DNA from: Glycine soja
Lineage: Eukaryota > Streptophyta > Magnoliopsida > Fabales > Fabaceae
Direction of reading: 5' to 3'
Assembly (NCBI RefSeq): GCF_004193775.1
Contig: NC_041021.1
Span: 37,025,718 to 37,089,717 of the forward strand
DNA: 64,000 bases
The notes under the pieces were generated by a model. The model did not search any database and had not been told where the DNA came from. It was given only the letters and a program-made list of their open reading frames with translations. Position numbers and translations under genes: made by a program. Each line of letters starts with the position of its first letter. The stretch's first letter is position 1. Positions 1 to 12,100 of this stretch are shown one piece after another.

Positions 1-877
1 ACATGTATAATACCTTTCCAGCAGGAAAAAGAAAAGGTTAACCCATTGAATTTGGTTACCACCACCATTGCATGTGGATTATATATAACCACTAAGTCTT
101 TCTGGACCTTCTAAGCAGTAGAAAACTCTTAACTTTAATCAGACAACTTATGATGGTTTATGACTAGGATAAGCCAAAAGTGGTTGTGTATATGCAATTA
201 TGCATGGATGACCATATACATTTCTTAGCCAGGTAGCAAAGTTTTAATGTAAAAGCAACTATATTCTTGTATATAGTGGATCCTTTTAACCTCTGTTCTC
301 CTCCCTACAGCAAGAAAATGAAGATAAAATAAATGGAAGAAAGTGAAATTAGGTTCTCCGGTAGTGACACACCCTAATTAATCATGCGGGTTTATTGTTA
401 TGACTTAAGCTCACAAAGAGGGCTTAGTCCAAAATCTAACCTAGAGTTTCACTGTTTCATGGCTTAAGTACCACATTGAACTTCCTTATTTACTCAATGT
501 GGGGACATATCATTTACCGTTAGGTGATTAGTGAATTTTGTGAGTGCAAATAATTTACTACTTTTTCTTTTGTTAGTATCAAGAAGACTTTGATCTAGTT
601 TCTAAAATCAAAGATGACACATGGATTTTTTTTGTAACCCTTAATGGAGGCTATTTAATGTTGGGTAGAACATCAACATGTCTTCATTTGATTTGGGAAT
701 TTGATGACAAGGATTTAAGAAACTTGATGTTTTGTCTTATTAGTATGTCCCTTGGTTGGTTGCGAAGTTGCTTAAAATCAAAATGAAAGGTTCCTTTACG
801 GTGGTGCTATTTAAAGCTAATGGTTATCATTGCCAGGTTTGTCAATCTGATTGATAAGTTGGTTACATTTTGTGCAG
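1..877 (+). other. Last intron of RPAP3-A (partial; continues left of the window)
   Basis: No open coding sequence is seen. The stretch ends in a good acceptor (TTTTGTGCAG) directly before the terminal exon of an RPAP3-like gene. Positions 1 to about 737 recur almost unchanged at 28361-29073, inside the last intron of the second RPAP3 copy, which fixes the identity of this DNA. Relative to this copy, the second one lacks about 19 bp near 580-598. Confidence 0.8.
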
Positions 878-981
878 ACATACGCAAGATCTGGGATGAA
901 GTGTTCAGCGGTGAGGCAACACCAATAGAGTATGCAGAGATTCTGGACAACCTTCAATCAAAGTTCGGCCTTGGACAGTGA
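878..981 (+). CDS. RPAP3-like co-chaperone, terminal exon only (RPAP3-A)
   Basis: This exon encodes the last 34 residues (starting DIRKIWDEVFSG and ending SKFGLGQ) and then TGA. It begins with two bases that complete a split Asp codon. RPAP3-B at 25477-28166 ends with exactly the complementary phase, so this exon completes the RPAP3_C domain that is cut off there. RPAP3/Spagh proteins combine TPR repeats that bind HSP90/HSP70 with a C-terminal domain that binds R2TP-type partners and help assemble RNA polymerase II and other large complexes. The rest of the gene must lie left of the window. The identification rests on the joined reading with RPAP3-B, not on this short exon alone. Confidence 0.75.
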
Positions 982-3444
982 CATCTTCCCCTGTATGTTT
1001 TAATATTTTTTTTTCCTCGGTGGATCCTCTCCCTTCCGCAACTATCTTCACTTGTAAATTATTATGCTATTGAAATGTTTGAGCATTATTGACGGTCAAC
1101 TTGATCCATCTTTAAGCGTTAGTTGATAATGAGGAAATGGGAGGAAAAAGAAAAACAAAAGGCTCATGTGTAGTGCTTGAGGCTGAGGGTCCAGTACGTT
1201 TTAATGGTTTTTTCCTTCAGAATTTGGGTCTTCTAAAATGAGGAAAAGTAAAGGAAGTAATTTTAGTTGATAATGAGAAAATCAACATTTTAATACATCT
1301 ATAATGTATTTGCACATAATATCAACCTTTGATTTTGTTATCAGTCATACTTATTTTACTCTTTTAAAAGTGAGTTGCTTTGTTAAACCTGTTCCTTCAT
1401 ATGATTCCAAGCCATTTCGTCTCTTCTGATGGGATCTATGCACGGATTTAGAGGATGTTCAAGCTGTGGTTAATTAATTCACTTGAGAATTTGGATGACT
1501 TGGATGCTTGTGTTACACGGACTGTCTGATGGGTAGTGTAGAATTATAAAAATAGTTCGTCCCACTCATGAGCGAAGGACAGTTTTTCAAATTGTTGTCT
1601 TACGAGTGTGGGACCATTTGGGAGATAGAGTCACAAAACTTAGAAGGCCATGTTACAAGTGGCTGGTTTATTTTTCTTATTTTCTTCAAAACTATTTAAT
1701 CTAGATTTCGTATTTGTTAGGTTACTTTGGGGCCCAATGTCTAAAGTCATTCGAGGCCCACAACCATCAATCCATGAAATTGTGAGTGATGAAATCTTAC
1801 CATATGGGTGTCAGTCAGGCTGTGGTGAGTAGATTCATGAAAAAGTAATCGGAACTAGGATCTCCTTGGACCCCATGGTAGTTTAAATAGATAGTCAACA
1901 AAAGCTTTTGAGCCTCCCCCTTGACCAATAAACTTTTATTTTATTAATTCTTATATAAAATTTCGAAAATAAAATAAAGTGATGTTATTGTAATTAAAAG
2001 TAAAAAAAAATGAAAATAAAAAATAATTTATTGATTATGCTGCCCTTTAGATGATCAAAGAATTGGTAAAGAAATCAAGAATGGATCGAGTTTAGTGGAA
2101 AAAGGCAGCTTGGAATTTCCTATTTAACTAAATAGTTTTAAGATAAATTGACTTATTAACCATTTTTTATCTTGCAGGGTATAAATATAACACTTTATGC
2201 TAATTTAAAATTCAATTAATTAATTTTATACTAAATTACTATTCAATAAATTATTGTTGAATACAGCCCAATTATAGTTAGATTAATAAATTATGATTCA
2301 GAATTTTTATCGGTTAAATGATTTGTTTCGTAATTTTTAAAACCTCAATTAAACAAGCATTATTAAAACATTCATTTTCCTTAAGCAACTCAACGCATGC
2401 TATGTGAAAGATTATTGTCGCATGTTATGTGGTACAGTACTAATATTATCTTGAACTTTAATCATCTTATTTGTTTTGTATAATTATAAGATAAGAATAT
2501 TTTTTCTCGGGTATGAAATGAATCACTTCCAAAAAGTTCATTACTCTAGTCCAAAATACTATTAATTCAGCATGGGCTCAACATGGTAATTATGTATTAT
2601 GATCACTAATTAGTTCTGAATTTAATGAAATGACTGCTACTAAAAAGTGTTGTGTACATAATTAATAAACTACTACCAGACAATGTAAAAGAATACTTTT
2701 CAATTAAAATATCTTTGTTGGATCAGCAATTATAGACATTAAATCAATTCAAGCATTAAATAGTGGGTTTTGTACTTATGGTCGTTTGATTGAAGAGCAT
2801 TGCGTTTTTTTTTTAAAATTGTGCACAATAAAGAGTTAGAGTGCCGAGTCAATATCTCAAAGTTAAAATTCTCAATTCCTTAGACAGTATTCATAAATTT
2901 GCTTCATTGACAAAAATTAATAGGAATAAATAGTCTTTAATTCTGAAATCATTACCAGTCAAATTAATAGATTAAAAAAATCGTTTGATTGCAAATAAAA
3001 TCATTCATAACATTCAAAATAGTAATAACAAATTAAAAAAGAAAAAAACTATTAAAGAGAAAAATAAATAATACTCAAATATTTGTGTAAAAAAGAAAAA
3101 AAATGTGCAATTATCTGTGTAATGAAGACTGTAAAAAAGAGTAATTAAACCAAAAAATAATAAGAAAATAATGTTATTACTTCACAATAATACTATATAT
3201 AGAGTGGTTTTTTCAGAACCTAAAAAACTAAATTTTGTTAAATGAAAATAATTACCCTAATATTTAAATAAGTTCATTTCTATCATTGAGTAAGTTCTAA
3301 AAAAATTACAAGAATCATTAAGGATAACTTGTGAACTTCACTTGACATAAATATATTTGTTTATATCTTGACATTATTTTGAGTCAAATTTAATTTAGTC
3401 GGTTGAAATTTAATAATGACTTTTACTTTTGGTAATTTTTTTTG

Positions 3445-3484
<40 letters not shown>

Positions 3485-5589
3485 ACATTGAAATATTTAG
3501 AATCAATCCATGTAAAATTTTACGTATTTTTTTTTGTCAAAAGATATAAATGTGTGATATTTTGACTCGGAGTCAAATTAAAAAGATCTGATCATGTATG
3601 AAGTTTTTGTCACGTGTTAATTAGAACTTTATGTGTTAATCCACTGACATTGACACGTAGAATTTGATCTTTCGAAATCAATTTCAAACCAAAATATCAC
3701 AGATTTATATTTTGTGAGGACAAAAAACATACTTAAAATTTTACAAAAAGATAAATTTCAAACATTTTAATCTTTATTGGAAAGAAAAATATATTTTAAC
3801 TTTTTTTATTTTATAAATCCACAAATTCAATGATTGGATCCACTATTGTGATAGAAAGTATATATTTTTCTTTCATTATGTTTTTTTATTCATAGATTTG
3901 ATAGAAAAAAATATACAAACTAATCCAACTCAAATAATTTTTTTTATTTCGATTAAATAACAGATTTAATCAAATCTCATCTAATTCTATCCCTGCACAC
4001 TCTACAGAAAAGAATGCATAGTCCATGTGCATCGTATTGTGGTCTCGTGTTACGCTTGTGGATGGCATCGCCGTTTTCCAAATAAGTCAACAAGTTCGGT
4101 GCTTGCCCTCATGGTCATGGCTGGTTGTAATAAAAAAAAAAACAAAATACACATCACACAATTATTATAGTCGTAGAGGCATAAATTCAGCACCCAGGTA
4201 AATGCTCTTGTTTGGCCCTTTTCGGTTACTATATATTTATTTCCACGGCCGTATTGAAATCAGATTTTCCCCCTTAAGTCCCAACATTTCAAGTCATGTG
4301 GGCAGAACATTTTCCAAGCTCCAACAACATGTGCACTGATTATTTATATATACACATAGATCCGTTGGCTGGCACCACCATTACTCGGTTCTATTTTCTA
4401 ATCTTTGTAACGAAATGATTAAAAAGTAACACGATCTATTTAGTTAATGTCATTAAAATTATTCAGATAATATCTAATTTGTTTATCGACAAAAATAAAT
4501 TTTTGTCTATTTTTATTTATTTATTTTTATCGAATTTCAAATTAGTTAGTATTTCTTTCCTTGATGAAAGAAAGGTTAAGAATAGTATTATAAAAAATTG
4601 GTTTGGGTCGGTCTATTTGAGATCGGTGATCTCATCAGACTGATTATGCTATTGGACTATTTATGTATCTGATCAGAGATATGGTTAGAGATGATCAGAT
4701 CAAATCCGATCAGTTTTGAGAAAATTCAAGAATAGTGCTTTGATTGTTATTTTAGATTTTAAAATATGGATAAATTTTTTTTAATCAAATAATATTAATT
4801 ATATACTTATATATAATAAATACATATATAATTTTAATTTTTTTAATACATACCGAATCAATTATTAACCTACCACTTAAATCATTAACCAAATACCTCA
4901 ATCAGATCAATTGGGGGACCAATTTTCATAACATTCGTAAAGACATAAAAAAATGTCATTAAAATGTTAGTCAACAAATCAATCAATAAAAATGATTAAA
5001 AGTTACCCATAAATAAAATTGTTACTACTTGTTAGTTCTTAATGAATAAAATATTTGTTAGCATTTGACCATTTGTGATAACTATTAATTACAGATATTT
5101 CAATGAGTCTTTGTGTTAAATTATATTATAATTACACCGCATTGATGAGGATTTGTCAGTAATTATAGATATTTCAATTAAATAACTTTGCGCGTGTTGT
5201 CCACTTACCATGGCACTAACATTCCTAGAAATGGTAACCCCCAAGGAGAGTTCAAAATAAAGTTTCATTATTCACCAGTAGTACTGAAAAAAATTGTAAC
5301 ATTAGTTTCCACAAGCGTGCAGTGGGAGTTTTTCAAAAAAAATTTCTAACAACGATCAAAATTTCAGTTGTTATGTTTATGTGTGTTGCAAGTTCTGACA
5401 CGGTTTGAAACCGCAATGGCATAGGTACACTTTTTACAGCAAAAGAAAAAAAAGGAAAAGGAAAATGAATTTGTGTTCCACCTGACACAATCACGTGATC
5501 TCCCACATCCAACAACATAGTCTCACCTTGTCTTGAGTTTTGACTCACGCGCCATCTTAGTTTTGTTTTGTGTTCCTTTTGCTGTTATT
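982..5589. other. Intergenic region between RPAP3-A and EFR3-A
   Basis: This is AT-rich DNA. The first few hundred bases are probably the RPAP3-A 3' UTR. A pure TA dinucleotide tract lies at about 3448-3479. Short ORFs at 1650-1832 and 5333-5548 have no recognisable domains. The last 250 bases lead into the pyrimidine-rich EFR3-A leader. Bases 5370-5413 recur in inverted orientation at about 22032-22066, at the edge of the EFR3-B insertion. I see no gene here. Confidence 0.6.
3448..3479. repeat. (TA)n microsatellite
   Basis: An uninterrupted TA dinucleotide run of about 32 bases in AT-rich intergenic DNA. Confidence 0.9.
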
Positions 5590-6154
5590 CGCTGTCGTTG
5601 ATTGCTACTATTCACACACTTGCCCTCACTCACTCTGTGTAAGGCTTCACCTTCCCCTCCCAGATCTTCTTCCATAGGTGCAAGGTGTTATTCTCATCTT
5701 TCTTCTCTTTCACTTTGTTTTTTTTTTTTTTTTGTTTCTCTCTTCTCTAGAATTATTGATGTCTGTTTCTCACCTTTGATTCTGGCTGTTAATTGTTATC
5801 ACTAGGAAATTTTTTGGTGTGGTTGGTTTCTTTCTTTACAGTGTGTGTGTGTGGTTGATTCTGCTTTGTTTATTCCTTTCTTGGTGGTTTGGTTTTCTCT
5901 TGTTTGTGTTTTTCATTTTGAAATTTGAAAAGCTGGACATGTTTGTATTGTAGCTGTTTATTGTATGAATGTTTTCGGTTTCAATGTGCTTTCATTTTGG
6001 CTTTCGGTTGTTACTGGCTCTTTCTTTTTTGGTTGAGTAATTATTAGGGCTTTTGTTTTTTTGCTGGTTGATTTTGGGTTTTTTGTTTGGATATTTTAGC
6101 TTGGTTTGTTCTGAATTTGGCCACATTTTGCTCTGGTTCTTGTAATTGCAGGAA
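5590..6154 (+). other. EFR3-A 5' leader with a 5'-UTR intron (predicted)
   Basis: A CT-rich leader reaches a plausible donor at 5685 (CAAG|GTGTTA). It is followed by a T-rich stretch ending in an acceptor (TGTAATTGCAG) at 6150, four bases before the EFR3-A start codon. An intron in the leader just upstream of the ATG is common in plant housekeeping genes and often raises expression. The transcription start is not determined; no convincing TATA box was identified. Confidence 0.5.
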
Positions 6155-9100
6155 ATGGGTGTCATCTCTCGGAAGATCTTCCCAGCATGTGGGAACATGT
6201 GTGTTTGCTGTCCAGCTTTGAGGTCAAGATCACGCCAGCCAGTCAAACGATACAGAAAACTGCTTGCTGATATATTCCCTAAGTCCCCTGTACGTGTTTT
6301 GTGGCTCTTTTTCCTTGATAATTGAAATAGTAATCTCATTGAACTCTTTTCTCCGGTATGACCTCATAGGAAACAAATTTTTCGTGGAATCTAGTATTTA
6401 TAGTGCCATTATATCCCCACTGGAAGTAGAAAAATATTTTTTCTCTTTTGCGAAGCGAACAATTTGAAACTTCTTGTGTCTTCTGTGCATTGCTGTGGGC
6501 TTATTATTTGGTCAAAGCTTATATACAGTTCCTTAGGTTCTTTTGGTGCTCTTCTTCATCAATTAGAATCGAAGTTTCACCTCGATAATCTCTTAATAAA
6601 GGTTTGCATTAAAGATCAACATAAATTACCGAGTTGAAATTCCAATTTTGATTGAAGAATAGCACCAAAAGCACTTAAGGAACGGTATCTAAGTTTCGCC
6701 CTTATTGTTTTCAGTTATTCCTTGTTCTCAATGGAAAGAAAATTTTTATGCTTGATTATATGGCAATATCTTTTCACTTTACCCTCATTTGTACATGAAG
6801 TAGAACCCTAGGCCCAGTTTTCATGCTTTAATTTATTCTTCTCAGGATGAGTCTCCAAGTGAAAGGAAGATTACCAAATTATGTGAATATGCTGCAAAAA
6901 ACCCTTTCCGGATTCCAAAGGTATTTTATTATTTTATTTTGCATGTGTATTGGTAATTTCTTCTTTAAACAAAGAAGAGGAAATCAGATATGCTTGAATT
7001 AGTTGTATCCATTGATGAAGTTCACTATTTCCGCTCTTTCTGCTAGATAGCAAAATATCTTGAAGAAAGGTGCTACAAAGAACTCAGATATGAGCACATC
7101 AAACTGGTCAATATTATAGCAGAATCCTTCAACAAGTTGCTTTCCATTTGTAAGGTGCAGATGTAAGTTTCTCATGATTAATTAGCATATGTTTCCATGT
7201 TCTGTTGGTGGTGCACTGGAATCAAACAATTGATATGTTTTGGATTCTTTCCATTATTTCTTTATGATAATGTATTGATCTCCACTGGCTAGTTTTTATG
7301 TGATTCATCTTCTAAGTTTTTTATCTGCCTCTTGCATATTCCAGAGCGTATTTTGCTGTTGATGTGCTTAATGTAATTTTGGAGCTCTTGAGCTATTCTA
7401 AGGATGAGACCATTCAGACACTTGGTTGCCAGTGCTTATCAAAGTTCATCTACTGTCAGGTGAATTATACAATCCAAAAACCCTAAGATACCTATTGGCT
7501 GCTTGCATTTGTGGCTTATGCATGATTGTAATTGAGTTAGATCAATATTCTCTTGGATTTTTGTACTTGGGAACAGAAAAAAACTGCAGACAATGTCTCT
7601 GTATACAACCAAAATTGAGTTTATATACTAGTATTCTAGTAATTTTCAAAAGAGAGTTGTTTGATAATTGTTAAGATGTCACACGTTGGTTAGTAATATG
7701 GTTGGAATACTCCTAATAAGACTTAGTCAGTCCTGTTCCCTTTAGCTAATTTTTGGGAGTGAGTTAAGCTCAACCCCCATGTCTAATATGGTATCTAAAT
7801 CTATTCAGTCTTAATGTTGGGTGCTCTAGATGTCCAATCTTGGGTTAGGGGGTGTATCAAGATGTCAATTGAGCTAGCTTTTGCAAGTGAGTTAGGTCTG
7901 GTCTGTTTTTAATAATAACTATAGGTCCTTCCTTGGGTGAAATTCAGCCTTTCAAAAATGATTTATTGATTGGTTTTCCTCCTCCTACTTTCTTTGAACC
8001 TATAAATTAGCTGATGTCAATTTGCCATGCATATTCATTCTATTGACATCATGAAAAAAAAACAGATGGATGCTACTTATACTCATAACATTGAAAAGTT
8101 GGTGCCGAAAGTGTGCATGCTATCACGGGAACATGGTGAAGCATGTGAAAAGCGCTGCTTGAGGGCATCAAGCTTGCAATGCCTTTCAGCAATGGTAATT
8201 GGTGCCTCATTTTGATATCCATTGTGCTTATGATGTTTTGCATTTAAGTTCATCGTGTTCTGATTGCTTTCCAATGTTTATTTTCACGTAAAATTTCAAG
8301 GTTGCAGTGAGTTTTACTGTTGTTTCAGAGTCTTTTAGGAGTCAGGGCATTGTTTATTTGACTTCTTTTTCTCTTGGCAGGTTTGGTTTATGGCCGAATT
8401 TTCACATATTTTTGTAGATTTTGATGAGGTATGTTATAAAATTAAAGATGCTCCCCATTGAAATCATTGTAGCCTTTTATTGAAGCTTCCTTACATATGC
8501 AATTGTAAATGGTTCCCCAACTTTGAATCATTATTGTTGGACTAGGCATATCTCTGATAATACTGAGGTGAAAATATAATGAAATAATTTTTTAGATGGA
8601 AATATCTGGGAATTTAAATCATCCAAGGTTTTGTGATGCTTTCATTTTCATGACTAATAAGTGATAACCTATTTGTCATGAAAGTTTGATGTTCGCACTA
8701 ATGGGCAAGTAGGAATTAAACCCAACAAGCCTGTCGCTACAATTATACTATATTTTCTTTGATCAGTAAATGCTTTAAAATTTGCATAGCGAATTTGTTT
8801 TCTCTCTTCTGTCAGATATCATCACTAATTGGTTAATTCATTCAAAATTCAAAATGTAGATTGTTCGTGCCACTTTAGATAACTATGAGTGGAGTAGACA
8901 AAATGAAGAAGCTGATGTCAGGGCAGAGGCACATCATAATTGGGTGGATGAGGTTATCCGGTGTGAAGGTCGGGGTGGTTCAGTTATTGGTAATGACAAT
9001 CGCTCTAGTTGCTTGATCATCCAGCCACGACCAGAAATAAAGGGTCCTTCCCTTTTAACTAGGTATATGTTTTTCAAGAGTTAGTGTAGGCCATTTATTT

Positions 9101-12100
9101 GCTGTTTTATCTGTGTAATCAGTCTGTTACATGGCTTTTAATCACCATTTGGTCCCCCTTTTAATTTGTTTTTTATTATTATAGAGAAGAAATTGAAAAA
9201 CCACAAATATGGGCTCAGATATGTATTCAAAGAATGGTTGAATTAGCCAAGGAAAGCACAACTATGCGTCGTGTGCTGGATCCAATGTTTGTCTACTTTG
9301 ATTCTAGACAACATTGGGCTCCTCAGAAAGGGTTAGCAATGATAATTTTATCAAGGATGGCCTACTTCATGGAGAACTCTGGTATTATTCTCTTACCACT
9401 TTTGGCTCAATTAATTTTCACAAATAAATCATCCAGTGGATGTATTGTCAAATTCCATGTTTACTTTAAAGATGTGGATTTCATGATCTTGAAAATTGAA
9501 ACAGTCATGAGCTATGAATAATACTATAATAATACTATACAAGGTTCTTTCGTGAAATCTTCAATTTGTGTTCCATAATCATGTTTTTCTTTCTTCTGGC
9601 CTTTTTTTTGTACAGGGAATCAGCGCTTAATTCTAGCTTCTGTGATACATCATCTGGACCACAAAAATGTCATGAATGATCCTCAACTTAAGACCTGTGT
9701 TATTCAGGTTGCCACATCTTTGGCTATGCAAATTAGATCTGAGAGTGGCTTGGCAGAGATTGGTTTTGTTGGTGTCCTTTGCAGACATCTTAGGAAAAGC
9801 CTTCAAGCCTCTAGTGAATTTGGTGGAGAGCAAGAATTGAACTTAAATATCTCACTTCAAAATTCCATTGACGATTGCTTACTAGAAATTGCCAATGGGG
9901 TAGGCTCATGAATGCAACCCTTGCTCCCAAAATTCTATCAATTGGGTCATTTCATTTGATCAACTACTAAACTACTTTTTCCCTTTTTTTGGTTGGCTAG
10001 GTAATTGATGCCCAGCCACTTTTTGACTTGATGGCGATAAACCTAGAAAATATTCCATCCGGTGTTGTTGGTAGAGCAACCATTGGATCTCTGATCATCC
10101 TTGCTCGGGCAGTCACTTTAGCATTAAGTCACTTACATTCACAGCAGGTGAGAGAGGAGCTTGTTGATCCAATATTGTTTAAAGCAAAATGTTTCTCTGC
10201 AAGCTGGATTATCTAGTAACATAGTTTACAAAATATGATTATATTGTCATCTATACTAAAAGTTTTACATGTTTGGGAGGATGAGGAGAGGCATTGTCTT
10301 GAACATAACTTTGAAATTTGAACAGATGAACTGTTTTTCCATTTGATTCTTTTGGGAATATTGGAATACTGAATACATCCATTTGATCATTTTATTTATG
10401 CTTTCGTGTAGGGGTTTCCTGAAGCTCTTCTTGTTCAACTCCTAAAAGTAATGTTGCATTCAGATGTGGAGGCTCGCGTCGGAGCACACCTTATATTTTC
10501 CATTCTTCTTTTTCCAAGTTCCTTCCATACGAATGAGATTTCCTCTCTGCGGTCCAGATATCTAGGTCAACACAACAAAAGGCATTCTCATGCTCCATCT
10601 GTGTCTGCATCTGCTTCAATTACAGCTTTACTTGAAAAGCTCCGCAGAAACAGAAACACCAAGGTAGAAAATCATGGGAATATTGTTCATGATCAAGAAA
10701 GGGATATTGTGGCAGAAGACTGGAAGCAGGGCTGTGGCTTAAAGAATTCTCCTAACTTTTACAAACTCACTTCTATCATTGATAAGGCTACAGGATCACC
10801 AAGTTTGACTGACACAGTAAGTAATTGATTTGATTTCAGTCAATATATGTTTTGCTAATTGTAGTTATTCTTACTAAAATGTTATTTACTTAGTTTTGGT
10901 ATTGAATGTGCTCTCAGGAACCATATGTTATGAAACTAACTGAAGATCAAATGGCCCAGCTGCTTTCTGCCTTTTGGATTCAAGCCAATCTTCCTGATAA
11001 TTTACCTTCAAATATTGAAGCTATAGCTCATTCATTCATATTGACACTAATTGTCTTTCGCATAAAGGTAGTACTTGATATGTATTTGTACTACTTCCTG
11101 TCTGTCATTTTTGTATCCCAGTAGTTTCATCTTTATTGTATTTCTGCTTCTGGATAGATCATGCATGGTAAATTGAGTGTTTGTAATGTTGTATCTTGAG
11201 TTCCCAGTAAAAGTTTATCTTCACTATAGAAAAACAGCAGTTTAGTGACATTAAGATTTACTGAATTATCAGTGACTTTGACTTTGTCAAACAATTTTGT
11301 CATAAGCAAGTTAGCAAACTATACAAATTTGTTGAACTTGTCATCTTAAATTATTTTCTCTTCAAATTTAGTCTGGTTCCATTTGTCTTATATTCACACT
11401 GACTGATTGCCCTACCTTATAGATGAATATCTATGCTTTTATTCTCAGCAGCTATTGGATTCTCATTTTCATAGTAAACTGAATATAATCACAATCTTGA
11501 CTGCACTTTCGGTTATAATACTTCAATAATTTTTACTCTGATTGTTAAAAATTCTCAAAATTCGATGTTGCAGAACCTGAAAGACAGAGATAGCCTGGTG
11601 ATCCGCTTCTTCCAGCTTCCTCTGTCTCTCTGGACTATGTTGTTGGACCAAAGCAATGGTATGCCATATACATTATCTTTAAAGGAATTATAAGTTTTAA
11701 GGGGAAAAAAAGGATGTAAAATTGTTGTATTCACTCTGGCAGGAATATTGTCCCCAGCTTGTCAGAGGTCTGTCTATGTATTGTCTGCTGGCATGCTGGC
11801 CTTTGCCTGCAAAATATATCAGATTCCTGATCTGAATGATGTGTTTGCATCATTGCCAATGTCTGATGTGAGTAACCGATCTGTTCTGATACTATGCTAC
11901 TCTTAAATGTCTGTTAGAGGAATTCTGTACTGATTTTGATGGTATAAAATGACGTGTTTTTTACGCATAATTTGTAATGTATATTTTGATTCTTGACAAC
12001 TGCATGCTTTCATATATTCAGGTTGATCCATTCTTGAGTATCAGTGATGATTATCGAGTATATGCTAAGATCCATGTGGATGTGAGAGAATATGGTACTG

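Noticed and set aside
5602..5805. 67-codon plus ORF in the EFR3-A leader
   Set aside because: It runs through the predicted 5'-UTR donor and a poly-T tract; the composition is that of a CT-rich leader.
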